Positions 1 to 9,006 of a DNA stretch of 37,702 nucleotides are shown in pieces. A model generated the notes under the pieces. That model made no database searches and was not told where the DNA came from. It saw only the letters and a list, made by a program, of their open reading frames with translations. This DNA comes from Desulfovibrio sp. OttesenSCG-928-I05 (GTDB lineage Bacteria > Desulfobacterota > Desulfovibrionia > Desulfovibrionales > Desulfovibrionaceae), in the NCBI GenBank assembly GCA_030266385.1, contig JAJDHY010000004.1:1-37702 (forward strand), in the 5' to 3' direction. Numbering within the stretch: the stretch's first letter is position 1; each line of letters opens with the position of its first letter. The translations under genes were made by a program, and so were the position numbers.

Positions 1-12
1 AAAGGCTGTTTT

Positions 13-2484
13 CTACGATCTCACAGGAACGGCCCTCTCTTCCCCCTCAGGCTTTTCAGCAGACTCCTGAACAGACACAGAAGCCGACTCCGCCCCAGCC
101 CCAGGCACATGCACATCCATCTGCGGGAAGGGAATTTCGATACCCTGCTCAGCGAACACCCGGTTGATCTCATGCCGAATGGCGGACTGGGTCGAGAACG
201 CGTTATCCACATTGTCGATAAAAACATAGAGGGTGAAATCCAGCGAACTGGCCCCGAAATTGACAAAGGCCGCCGTGGGCGCGGGGGCCTTGCGCACATG
301 GGGCTGCGCTGCCGCGATTTCCAGCAGCAGGGTCTGCACACGCGCCGTATCAGTCCCGTACGCCACACCCACATCAACGCTTTTGCGTACCATGCGCCCG
401 TTCCGGGTCCAGTTGATGAACTGGGCGGACATCAGGGTGGAGTTGGGCACGAATATCTGCGCGCGATCCGCCGTGCGAATGACGGTGGAGCGGATATTGA
501 TGGCCTCCACGGTCCCGCTGGCGCCGGGCAGATCCACCACGTCCCCGACCAGAATGGATCGTCCGAAAATAAGAATGATCCCGCTGACCAGGTTGTTGAA
601 AAGGTTCTGCATGCCGAAGCCGATACCCACACTGAGGCCCCCGGCCACCACCGCCAGACTGGTGAGGTTTACACCCACCAGCGTGAGGGTGACAATGCCG
701 AAAAGAACCCAGATCCCGTAAACAAGGATAACCCGCAGCGGCGGAATAACACCGGCTTCCACATTGGGGATACGGTCGGGCAGATGATCAAGGTACACCT
801 TGCCCGCTCCGGAAAGAGAACGGCACACGAAAAAAAGCACCGCGATGAGCAGCAGCTTGGAAAAATCAAAGCTCGCGATGCCCAGATCGTAATGCGTGGA
901 TGTCACCAGCAGCAGCATGTAGTTCGCGCCGGGAATGGCCCAGAGCCAGGGCAGGGTGAAGACCAGAGAGAGAATCCAGCCCGCGGGTATGGAAACCGCA
1001 TCCACAACGGCCCGCAGCACAGGGGACGTTTCCTTGTTAATGCGCCGTGCAGCGGCGGCGGCGAAGAGCGCCACAAGCGCGTTGCCCAGCGTGATGGTGT
1101 TCACCAGCGCAAAGAGCAGCGTATATGTCAGGATTGCAAGCCGCGCATAACCCGCCACGGCCACAAGAAGCGAAAGCGCGCCAAAGGCGAGCGCGCAACC
1201 GAAGGCGACGCGTTCCAGCATGGGGAGCTCTTTCCGTACCGGCTCCTGCCTGATGAAAATGTACAGGCGCACGAGGAACACAAGAACCACGGCACCCCAT
1301 ACAATACCCAGAATCCGGGTAGGCAGATCCGAAAAGAGCATGACGATGCCAAAGGCCGCCGGAAGAAACAGGCGTTTGACGGGGGAGGGCTTGTTTTCCA
1401 GCCCCGGCAGTACGGCCACACGCAGACGCCAGGCCATGGCGGCAATACCCCAGATGAGCGTGAGCGATCCGCATAACACAAAGGCGAAGTAAATGCCGCC
1501 CTTTTCATTGTTGGCCGCCGCGAGCAGGGAAAAACCGGCTCCCATCCATACCCAGGCATTCCGGATGATACTGTCCCCAGCCTTGCGCCAGCGGGCCGGG
1601 AGCGACCATAATCCGCGCAGCCCCGCGTAGCCGAGCAGTGCCATAATCAGCGCGGCCACGGTGAACTTCACGGCGGCGTCAAACCATTCCGAAAGCGTGC
1701 GGGGGTAAGCGAATCCCATACGCGAATCAAGCGACTGCGCCCATTCGGTCAGCAGAAGAGGGGCGGATGTGAGATCGGAAACGGCATTGCCCGAAGGGGT
1801 CAGGTAATAGTCTTCCCAGGTTTTGGGCAATCCCTGCTCAATGCTCGTGATGCTTGCGTCAAAACGCTGGGCCGCGATTTCCGCCGGGGCCAGTATCCGC
1901 TGCAAGCGGGTGGAGGCGCTGTTCAGCGTGCGCCGCGTGGCGTCCAGATCCCGCGTGAACTTTCCGAGCCCTTCGCTTCCGGCGGTGCTGCCAAGACCTT
2001 CGGCGGCGCTGGAAAGCGTCAGCCCGTCAAGATCGTGTTTCAGGGCGTCAATTTCCGCAAGCCGCTGGTTGATCGTTGCGGCGATTTCGCGGAGCGGCTG
2101 CATGCTGCGGCCGAGCGCTGTCCTGATACCGCGCATCTGTTGCACAACGGTAAGCTGTTCCGTGGGGTGCCCGCGTGAGGCGTGGAACAGGCCGGAAAGC
2201 CGCACAAACTGCGCCCGTGTGGCCCGCAGACCGTTTTCCAGAGGAGAGGCCAGGTTTTCCGCGCGGGTCCGCAAATCGTCGGCTTCCGCGATAAAATCCG
2301 CGAGGTCGGCCGAGCGGGCCGCCCATATCTGTTCCAGCGCGTCATCCTGCGGGTTTACCTGCGTCCCGGCTCCCAGAACCGTTACAGGCATAGAAGCCAG
2401 AATGAGGAGCGCGGTCAGGGCCGCACTCGCTATGAATGTCGGGACGCGGGCCGGAAAACGGCACGCCATGCGTAAAGGCTTCAT
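13..2484 (-). CDS. MscS-family mechanosensitive ion channel, large multi-TM form with N-terminal signal and coiled-coil region
   Basis: 833-aa ORF; C-terminal MscS-like 'GLSVGIGFGMQNLFNNLVSGIILIFGRSILVGDVVDLPGASGTVEAINIRSTVIRT'; start chosen at MKPLRMACRF (2484) with a GGAGA ribosome-binding site rather than the ORF-track start at 2514. Confidence 0.9.
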   Translation of the reverse strand: MKPLRMACRFPARVPTFIASAALTALLILASMPVTVLGAGTQVNPQDDALEQIWAARSADLADFIAEADDLRTRAENLASPLENGLRATRAQFVRLSGLFHASRGHPTEQLTVVQQMRGIRTALGRSMQPLREIAATINQRLAEIDALKHDLDGLTLSSAAEGLGSTAGSEGLGKFTRDLDATRRTLNSASTRLQRILAPAEIAAQRFDASITSIEQGLPKTWEDYYLTPSGNAVSDLTSAPLLLTEWAQSLDSRMGFAYPRTLSEWFDAAVKFTVAALIMALLGYAGLRGLWSLPARWRKAGDSIIRNAWVWMGAGFSLLAAANNEKGGIYFAFVLCGSLTLIWGIAAMAWRLRVAVLPGLENKPSPVKRLFLPAAFGIVMLFSDLPTRILGIVWGAVVLVFLVRLYIFIRQEPVRKELPMLERVAFGCALAFGALSLLVAVAGYARLAILTYTLLFALVNTITLGNALVALFAAAAARRINKETSPVLRAVVDAVSIPAGWILSLVFTLPWLWAIPGANYMLLLVTSTHYDLGIASFDFSKLLLIAVLFFVCRSLSGAGKVYLDHLPDRIPNVEAGVIPPLRVILVYGIWVLFGIVTLTLVGVNLTSLAVVAGGLSVGIGFGMQNLFNNLVSGIILIFGRSILVGDVVDLPGASGTVEAINIRSTVIRTADRAQIFVPNSTLMSAQFINWTRNGRMVRKSVDVGVAYGTDTARVQTLLLEIAAAQPHVRKAPAPTAAFVNFGASSLDFTLYVFIDNVDNAFSTQSAIRHEINRVFAEQGIEIPFPQMDVHVPGAGAESASVSVQESAEKPEGEERAVPVRS

Positions 2485-2581
2485 GATTGTTTCTCCGCAG
2501 GGGATGGATGCCATATTTTTTAGAACGTTTTATGCTCACATGACGGCATGCCGGTCGGCACAATCGCCGTGCAATCGTGTG

Positions 2582-2645
2582 GTGACAGGGATTTGAACCC
2601 GCCGTTCATCTGGCGGACTGCTCCTGCCCGCAGCGCCCCTGTCGC
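2582..2645. other. Cloverleaf-like structured element (three-way junction) with T-arm-like sequence
   Basis: Closing stem gtgacaggg (2582-2590)/ccctgtcgc (2637-2645), inner hairpins ccgcc(2599-2603)/ggcgg(2612-2616) and ctgc(2618-2621)/gcag(2630-2633); minus strand reads GGGTTCAAATCCC. Confidence 0.35.
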
Positions 2646-2718
2646 AAAAAAATGACGGCAAGCGCCTGCCGCATGCTGTCGCTTTTTCACAGCTAATCTA
2701 CTCTAGCACTTTTACACA

Positions 2719-2747
2719 TTGACGTCATCGCATGGAAGCATTTATAG
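2719..2747 (+). promoter_or_regulatory. Candidate sigma-70 promoter for ettA
   Basis: TTGACG (2719-2724) - 17 nt - TTATAG (2742-2747). Confidence 0.6.
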
Positions 2748-2905
2748 CTCAGGGCGCCTGAAGAGTGTCGCGCGGCGGCGGACGATGCCGACCCGTGATG
2801 AACGTTACCGGGTGCTTCGTCCTTTCAGGATGCCGCCGTTACCACTTTTTTCGCTATTTCATTAAAGACCGTGCCGGATCGTTCTCCGGTCCGGCAAGGA
2901 TGAGT

Positions 2906-4588
2906 ATGAGCAACAACGCCGAAAAAGTCATTTATTCCATGTACAAGGTGACCAAGCGTCACGGGCAGCGGGAAGTGCTCAAGGATATCACCCTTGGCTA
3001 TTTTTACGGGGCCAAAATAGGCGTGCTGGGCCTTAACGGCTCGGGTAAAAGCTCGCTCCTGAAAATCCTCGCCGGGGTGGATACCGCGTTTGAGGGTGAA
3101 ACCAACGTCTCCCCCGGCTATTCCATCGGCTATCTCGAACAGGAACCGCTGGTGAATGAACAGCGTACCGTGCGCGAAGTGGTGGAAGAGGGCGTGGCCG
3201 AGCTTGTCGCCATCCGCGATGCGTACGAAGCCGTTAACGCCAAGTTCGCGGAACCCATGGAACCTGAGGAAATGGACGCCCTTATCGAAAAACAGGGCGA
3301 ACTCCAGGAACTCATGGATAACAAGGATATCTGGGATCTGGACGCCAAGCTCGATATGGCCATGGACGCGTTGCGCTGTCCTTCCGGCGATACGCCCGTT
3401 TCCGTCATTTCCGGCGGGGAAAAGCGCCGTGTGGCCCTGTGCCGTCTTTTGCTGCAGAATCCGGACATCCTGCTTCTGGACGAACCCACCAACCACCTTG
3501 ATGCCGAATCCGTGGCCTGGCTGGAACGTTACCTTCAGAATTTCCCCGGTACCGTTATCGCCGTCACCCACGACCGTTACTTCCTCGACAACGTGGCGGG
3601 CTGGATTCTGGAACTTGACCGTGGCCGGGGCATTCCCTGGAAGGGCAACTATTCTTCCTGGCTCGAACAGAAGCAGAAGCGTCTTTCCACCGAGGAAAAG
3701 GCCGAGAACGAGCGCCAGAAGACCCTTGAGCGGGAACTTGAATGGATTCGCATGGCTCCCAAGGGACGGCACGCGAAATCCAAGGCCCGTATCAATGCGT
3801 ACGAAGCCATGCTCAATTTTGAATCCGAGCGCCGCGCACCGGATCTGGAAATCTACATTCCCCCCGGACCGCGGCTGGGCAAGCTTGTCATCGAGGCCGA
3901 GAACGTTTCCAAGTCTCTTGGGGACAAGCTCCTCATTGAAGGGCTTGACTGCATCATTCCCGCCGGTGCCATCGTGGGTATTATCGGCCCCAACGGCGCG
4001 GGCAAGACAACGCTTTTCAAGATGATCGCCGGGTTGGAGCAGCCGGATTCCGGCACGCTCCGGGTGGGTGATACCGTCAAGCTGGCCTATGTGGATCAGA
4101 ACCGCGCTTCCCTCACGCCCGGCAAGACGGTGTATGACACCATCAGCGGCGGGTATGACATGGTCAAGCTCGGCAGCCGCGAAGTGAACGCCCGTGCCTA
4201 TTGTTCCCGTTTCAACTTCATGGGGCAGGATCAGCAGAAGATAGTGGATGTTCTGTCCGGCGGGGAGCGCAACCGTCTGCATCTTGCCTGCATGTTGCAG
4301 GAAGGCGGGAACGTATTGCTGCTTGACGAACCCACCAACGATATTGACGTCAACACCATGCGGGCGCTGGAAGACGGTTTGGAGAACTTTGCGGGTACCG
4401 TGCTGGTTATCAGCCACGACCGTTGGTTCCTGGACCGTATTGCCACGCATATTCTTGCCTTTGAGGGTGATTCCAGTGTCATGTTCTTTGACGGGAACTA
4501 CACGGAGTATGAAGAGGATCGCAGGAAGCGTCTGGGCAAGGAGGCTGACCAGCCGCACCGCGTGAAGTTCAGGAAGCTGACCCGATAG
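2906..4588 (+). CDS. ettA: Energy-dependent translational throttle protein EttA (ABC-F ATPase)
   Basis: Two Walker A/signature/Walker B sets (GLNGSGKSS, GPNGAGKTT, SGGEKRRVALC, SGGERNRLHLA) with EttA-typical 'VTHDRYFLDNVAGWILELDRGRGIPWKGNYSSWLEQK'; start 2900 or 2906 with AAGGA upstream, not the ORF-track start 2765. Confidence 0.95.
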   Translation: MSNNAEKVIYSMYKVTKRHGQREVLKDITLGYFYGAKIGVLGLNGSGKSSLLKILAGVDTAFEGETNVSPGYSIGYLEQEPLVNEQRTVREVVEEGVAELVAIRDAYEAVNAKFAEPMEPEEMDALIEKQGELQELMDNKDIWDLDAKLDMAMDALRCPSGDTPVSVISGGEKRRVALCRLLLQNPDILLLDEPTNHLDAESVAWLERYLQNFPGTVIAVTHDRYFLDNVAGWILELDRGRGIPWKGNYSSWLEQKQKRLSTEEKAENERQKTLERELEWIRMAPKGRHAKSKARINAYEAMLNFESERRAPDLEIYIPPGPRLGKLVIEAENVSKSLGDKLLIEGLDCIIPAGAIVGIIGPNGAGKTTLFKMIAGLEQPDSGTLRVGDTVKLAYVDQNRASLTPGKTVYDTISGGYDMVKLGSREVNARAYCSRFNFMGQDQQKIVDVLSGGERNRLHLACMLQEGGNVLLLDEPTNDIDVNTMRALEDGLENFAGTVLVISHDRWFLDRIATHILAFEGDSSVMFFDGNYTEYEEDRRKRLGKEADQPHRVKFRKLTR

Positions 4589-4624
4589 GGAAGGTTGTAG
4601 GAATAGGATAGTAGGATAGAGAGA

Positions 4625-4661
4625 GAAAGCGGTGCGCGTGAGCGGGCCGCTTTCTTTTTTT
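4625..4661 (+). terminator. Intrinsic terminator of ettA
   Basis: gaaagcgg (4625-4632)/ccgctttc (4647-4654) stem followed by ttttttt. Confidence 0.8.
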
Positions 4662-4694
4662 GGCGGGGTGGGGGGCCGCAGCAGAAGCTGCGGG

Positions 4695-4824
4695 GGCTTT
4701 TCGCGCCATCGTACGTACGGCGCTACATCAGGGCATTTGATAAAGGCGGGGATGGCCACAAGGCCTATCCCCGCCTTTATCAAATGCCCTTCTTTGCGGC
4801 GCACGCACGCTGACGCGAAAAGCC
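4695..4824. repeat. Long nested inverted repeat, copy A
   Basis: Outer arms ggcttttcgcg/cgcgaaaagcc; inner arms gggcatttgataaaggcggggatggcc/ggcctatccccgcctttatcaaatgccc around loop acaa; flank GGCCGCAGCAGAAGCTGCGGGG shared with copy B. Confidence 0.9.
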
Positions 4825-5106
4825 GGGTATGGGCGACGCCCGGAGAAGGATGAAGGGTGTGAAGAGGGGAGAGGCGGAATGGGCAGAGGTGGGAGTTCTG
4901 GTGGAGGATGTTCTTCGCTGGACGAAGTAAGGTGTGGCCGAGGAAACTAAAATTCATATAAAAACGGGGGGCTCATTCTGCAAACTATGACTGGCACACT
5001 GTTCTTTACATTACGTGACAGATTTTCTCACATGGAGCGCCTCCACATGTCCTTGCCTCTTCTGCTTTTCCAGCCTCCAGCCTGCTAAGGACTCCGGCGT
5101 CCCTCC

Positions 5107-5238
5107 GGCGGTTTGGTGTCGGGTGCGTGCGCCGCAAGGAAACGCATTTGATAAAAGCCGCGATAGACCTCCCGGTCATCGCGGCTTTTATCAAATGCGT
5201 TGACGCAGCGCCGTGCGTGCCCGACGCCAAACCGCCCC
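5107..5238. repeat. Long nested inverted repeat, copy B (inverted relative to copy A)
   Basis: Outer arms ggcggtttggtgtcggg/cccgacgccaaaccgcc; inner arms aacgcatttgataaaagccgcgat/atcgcggcttttatcaaatgcgtt; flank CCCCGCAGCTTCTGCTGCGGCC. Confidence 0.9.
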
Positions 5239-5344
5239 GCAGCTTCTGCTGCGGCCCACCCACTCCGTCCAACGAAGAAAGAGCGACAGTCCGGCACAGC
5301 CTGCCACAGCCAGCACAGTCCAGCATCCCCCCAGCGCTACATCA

Positions 5345-6742
5345 TCATATTTCCATACTCATAACGCGGTCGATGCGGGCAAGGGTCTCGTCCTTGCCAA
5401 GAAGCTCCATGATCTCGTCAAGACCGGGGCCACCAAGCGAACCCAGCAACGCCAGACGCATGATGGGGCCAATGGCCTTGAACTTGGCTCCGGCAGACTC
5501 AAGATAACGCTGCAACGCCTCATGCAAGGCTTCCTTGCTGCCATAATCAGCATCAGCCAGCTCGGACCGCAACCCGGCAAGATGGGCCTTGCCCTCGGCA
5601 GTCAACGCCTTGTCCCGGGCCTTGGCGTCATACTCAAGCCCGGCAGCGGGCAAGAGCAGACAGCGCATTTCACGGGCCAGATCAACAAGCGTCGCGGCCC
5701 GGGGCTGATACAGGGAGACAAGCTTTTCATAATAGGCCTGATCATGCGCGGCCAGACCGGTGGTATCAAGGAAAGGCTTCACCAGCTCCACCAGAGTTGC
5801 CGCCGGGGTTTCACGCATGTGATGGGCGTTGACCCAAAGCAGCTTTTCCGGATCAAAACTGGCGGGGGCGCTGTTCAAACTGGTGCCGTCAAAGGCCGCC
5901 ACAAGCTCGGGAATGGTAAACAATTCCTGATCGCCATGGGACCAGCCGAGGCGAACCATATAGTTGAGAATGGCGGAAGGCAGCAGGCCGTCCTTTTCAT
6001 ACTCGATAACAGCCTTGGCCCCGTGGCGCTTGGAAAGCTTCTGCTTGTCCGGGCCGAGAATCATGGGCACGTGGGCGAATATGGGCAGGGCATGGCCCAG
6101 CGCCTGATAGATAAGTACCTGCTTGGGGGTGTTGTTTACATGGTCGTCCCCGCGCAACACATGGGTAATGCCCATATCAATGTCGTCGGCAACCACGGCC
6201 ATGTTATAGGTCGGCGTGTCGTCGGAACGGTACAGAACCATGTCGTCCAGCTCTTCCGCCGGGAAAACCACATGCCCCTTGACCATATCGTCAAACGCGA
6301 CTTCGCCGGTCAACGGCGCTTTCAGCCGCACAACCCGGCCCGGTCCGGGGCCAAGACCCATTTCGCGGCAACGGCCGTCATAGCGGGGTTTTTTACCCTC
6401 GGCCCGCGCTTTCTCGCGCATGGCTTCCACTTCGTCGGGCGTGCAGGAACACCAGTACGCGTGACCGGATGCCAGCATCTTGTCCACGCATTCCTTGTAA
6501 AACGCCATGCGCTGACTCTGAAAATACGGTTCCCCGTCCGTGTCCAGCCCCAGCCAGCGCATGGAAGCCAGAATGGACGTGGTGTATTCCTCTTTGGAAC
6601 GCTCCATATCCGTGTCTTCCACACGAAGCAAAAATTTGCCGCCGAAATGACGGGCCAGAAGCCAGCAGAAAATGGCGGTACGCGCGCCGCCGATATGCAG
6701 ATGCCCGGTGGGACTGGGCGCAAAACGGGTAACAACAGTCAT
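5345..6742 (-). CDS. gltX: Glutamyl-tRNA synthetase
   Basis: MTVVTRFAPSPTGHLHIGGARTAIFCWLLA (HIGH-type motif) and KLSKRHGAKAV (KMSKS-type); start at 6742 preceded by GGAGGA, not ORF-track 6841. Confidence 0.96.
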   Translation of the reverse strand: MTVVTRFAPSPTGHLHIGGARTAIFCWLLARHFGGKFLLRVEDTDMERSKEEYTTSILASMRWLGLDTDGEPYFQSQRMAFYKECVDKMLASGHAYWCSCTPDEVEAMREKARAEGKKPRYDGRCREMGLGPGPGRVVRLKAPLTGEVAFDDMVKGHVVFPAEELDDMVLYRSDDTPTYNMAVVADDIDMGITHVLRGDDHVNNTPKQVLIYQALGHALPIFAHVPMILGPDKQKLSKRHGAKAVIEYEKDGLLPSAILNYMVRLGWSHGDQELFTIPELVAAFDGTSLNSAPASFDPEKLLWVNAHHMRETPAATLVELVKPFLDTTGLAAHDQAYYEKLVSLYQPRAATLVDLAREMRCLLLPAAGLEYDAKARDKALTAEGKAHLAGLRSELADADYGSKEALHEALQRYLESAGAKFKAIGPIMRLALLGSLGGPGLDEIMELLGKDETLARIDRVMSMEI

Positions 6743-6921
6743 GGTAATCCTCCAAATATGTAGGCGCTCTGTATACCGCTTCCCATTTCTTTGTAAAGCG
6801 GCCTCCGCCAGCCGGAAAAGGAAGGGCTTGTCCCGGCACACGCAGTTCCTGCCTCAAAGGGCTGCGGCGGCTTTTCCCGCTTCTTGCCATCCTGCCGGGA
6901 ATATCGTAGGTGAGCTTCACC

Positions 6922-8343
6922 ATGATTTCCCGTACATTTCACTGCATTACTTTTGGCTGCCAGATGAACGTCAACGATTCGGACTGGCTGACGCGATCCC
7001 TTATCGCGCGGGGCTTTACGCCCGTTCCGCCGGACCGGAGCGGCGAAGCCGAAATTTATATTATCAACACCTGTTCGGTACGCGATAAACCCGAACAGAA
7101 AGTGTACAGCGAAATAGGCCGCATCCGCAGCATGACCAACGACGATCCCGCCGTGCTGGTCTGTGTGGGCGGCTGCGTGGCCCAGCAAGTGGGACGCAAG
7201 CTCTTCCGCCGCTTTTCCCAGGTCCGGCTGGTCTTCGGCGCGGACGGCATCGCCCAGGCCCCGGCCGCCATTGAAAAGCTGGCCGGAAAACGCTCCCTGC
7301 GTATCAGCCTGCTGGATTTTGAAGAACAGTACACGGAACGCGAACAGGCCTGGCCGGATGCTGTACCGGACGCTGCACCGGATGCCGCAAACGGCACGGC
7401 CGACGCGGCAAACGTGCAGATGCGGGGGCGCCAAGCCCCTTCCGCCTTTGTGAGCATCATGCAGGGCTGCGATAACTTCTGCACGTACTGCATTGTACCT
7501 TATGTGCGGGGCCGCCAGAAATCCCGCGAGCCGGAAGCCGTTCTTGATGAATGCCGCGCCTGGCTGGCCCGGGGCGCACGGGAAATCACCCTGCTGGGGC
7601 AGAACGTTAACTCCTTCGGGCAGGATGGCGGCGGTGGCGGCATGAGCTTCACGCAGCTTTTGTACCGGGTGGCGGAACTGCCCGGCCTCGCCCGATTGCG
7701 TTTTGTCACGCCCCACCCCAAAGATCTGGCCCCGGAACTGATCACCGCCTTCGGTGAACTGCCGGTTCTCGCCCCCCGCTTGCATCTGCCGCTCCAATCG
7801 GGGTCAGACCGCATTCTGGAACGCATGGGCAGGAAATATGACCGCGCGCGCTACATGGATATCGTGAACAGCCTGCGTGCGGTGCGGCCCGGCATCCACC
7901 TTTCCACCGACATTATTGTCGGGTTCCCCGGCGAAACCGAGGAAGATTTTCTGGAAACCCTGCACTGCATGCAGGATGTCGGGTTCATGGGAAGCTTTTC
8001 CTTTGTTTACTCCGACCGCCCCGGCACCCGCGCCTCCCTTTTCACGGACAAGATCGACCGCGCCGTGGCCCTTGAGCGTCTGGCCCGGTTGCAGGACTGG
8101 CAATACAATTACGCCTGGGAACAGCTACGCGGCCTTACCGGTGAAATTGTCGACGTCCTGCTGGAAGAACCCAGCCCCAAACCGCAGGAAGGCGAAATCA
8201 TCTGGCAGGGCAAAGAACCGCGCGGGCACAGCGTCAACGTGCGCCTGACCGGCCCCGAACCCGAAGGCGGCTGGATGGGAGCCATCGTTCCCACCCGCAT
8301 CACCGCCGCCGCCATGCACTCCCTGCGCGGCGAACAGCTGTAA
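6922..8343 (+). CDS. miaB: tRNA-2-methylthio-N6-dimethylallyladenosine synthase MiaB
   Basis: UPF0004 start 'FHCITFGCQMNVNDSD', radical SAM 'MQGCDNFCTYCIVPYVRG', TRAM-like C-terminus; ATG at 6922 (upstream GTG at 6910 possible). Confidence 0.94.
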   Translation: MISRTFHCITFGCQMNVNDSDWLTRSLIARGFTPVPPDRSGEAEIYIINTCSVRDKPEQKVYSEIGRIRSMTNDDPAVLVCVGGCVAQQVGRKLFRRFSQVRLVFGADGIAQAPAAIEKLAGKRSLRISLLDFEEQYTEREQAWPDAVPDAAPDAANGTADAANVQMRGRQAPSAFVSIMQGCDNFCTYCIVPYVRGRQKSREPEAVLDECRAWLARGAREITLLGQNVNSFGQDGGGGGMSFTQLLYRVAELPGLARLRFVTPHPKDLAPELITAFGELPVLAPRLHLPLQSGSDRILERMGRKYDRARYMDIVNSLRAVRPGIHLSTDIIVGFPGETEEDFLETLHCMQDVGFMGSFSFVYSDRPGTRASLFTDKIDRAVALERLARLQDWQYNYAWEQLRGLTGEIVDVLLEEPSPKPQEGEIIWQGKEPRGHSVNVRLTGPEPEGGWMGAIVPTRITAAAMHSLRGEQL

Positions 8344-8355
8344 GGAAAAACGCAG

Positions 8356-8405
8356 GTAACGCGCAAGGGCCTCAATACCGATGTATTGAGGCCCTTGCGC
8401 GTTAC
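8356..8405. terminator. Perfect 23-bp inverted repeat between convergent genes, probable bidirectional terminator/barrier
   Basis: gtaacgcgcaagggcctcaatac (8356-8378) cgat gtattgaggcccttgcgcgttac (8383-8405); no U-tract. Confidence 0.7.
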
Positions 8406-8422
8406 GTACGAAAATTCGTCTG

Positions 8423-8914
8423 TCAGGCGGGCAGCGCTTCCCGGCGCCGGGCCAGGAAATAGACAATCACCGCGCCCACCATTTTCCCGGCGGTCATGAA
8501 GAGCACTCCGGGGACGGAAAAAATACCCACCATGGCCAGAAACACGGTGCTGTCCACAGGCGTGCTGAGCGTGCTGGAAAGCAGTATGCGTTGGGAAAAG
8601 GGCTTGCCGCTGAACGTATACACGGCCCAGTCCAGAAATTCGCCGACCATGAACGCGCACACGCTGGCAATGGCCACTGTGGCGTCAGCCATGATGCCGC
8701 TGACGAGACCCCCCAGAAGCATGGCGGGCAGCACCCAGTGCCCGATCTCACGTTGCGCGTAATCGCGGACGACAAAGGTAAAGCCGACAATAAGACTCAC
8801 CGGGGACCAGAATTCCCCGCCCGGAAGCTGAAGCAGCGGCACGAAGGAGAACGCCAGATTCACCAGCACCACACTCAGGACATAAAGAATTGCGTAAATC
8901 ATGGTGCTTTTCAT
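8423..8914 (-). CDS. VUT family (DUF165/YhhQ-like) transporter, candidate queuosine-precursor transporter
   Basis: MIYAILYVLSVVLVNLAFSFVPLLQL...FVVRDYAQREIGHWVLPAML...ADATVAIASVCAFMVGEFLDWAVYTF typical of the family; start 8914 or 8902. Confidence 0.8.
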   Translation of the reverse strand: MKSTMIYAILYVLSVVLVNLAFSFVPLLQLPGGEFWSPVSLIVGFTFVVRDYAQREIGHWVLPAMLLGGLVSGIMADATVAIASVCAFMVGEFLDWAVYTFSGKPFSQRILLSSTLSTPVDSTVFLAMVGIFSVPGVLFMTAGKMVGAVIVYFLARRREALPA

Positions 8915-9006
8915 ACGCCCTGAACAGGGGAAGGTAAAGGAGAAAACGCCGGAATGGAGGCTGACGGAAGGATGCGGCGGCACACTCCGCCACACCCGCA
9001 CACGCC

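Noticed and set aside
109-1476. 455-aa plus-strand ORF opposite the MscS-type gene
   Set aside because: Antisense shadow ORF, His/Arg/Gly-rich with no domain-like pattern.
2581-2660. Intact tRNA gene on the minus strand
   Set aside because: T-loop-like TTCAAAT is present but the 5-bp T stem and 7-bp acceptor stem do not form; kept only as a structured-element observation.
2825-4957. 710-aa ORF on the minus strand opposite ettA
   Set aside because: Antisense to a clearly identified EttA; composition is a complement-of-coding artefact of high GC.
4990-5012. Additional sigma-54 promoter (actggcacactgttcttt)
   Set aside because: The -24 half matches TGGCAC but the -12 GC is absent (TCTT instead of TTGC).
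4632-5507. Apparent conserved microprotein family (HLIKA-x-M/I...AFIKC...LRRTH) encoded in ORFs on both strands around 4.7 and 5.2 kb
   Set aside because: The shared peptide comes from the palindrome: CATTTGATAAA reads HLIK(A) and its reverse complement TTTATCAAATG reads (A)FIKC, so both strands give similar ORFs. Best treated as a nucleic-acid element unless Ribo-seq shows otherwise.
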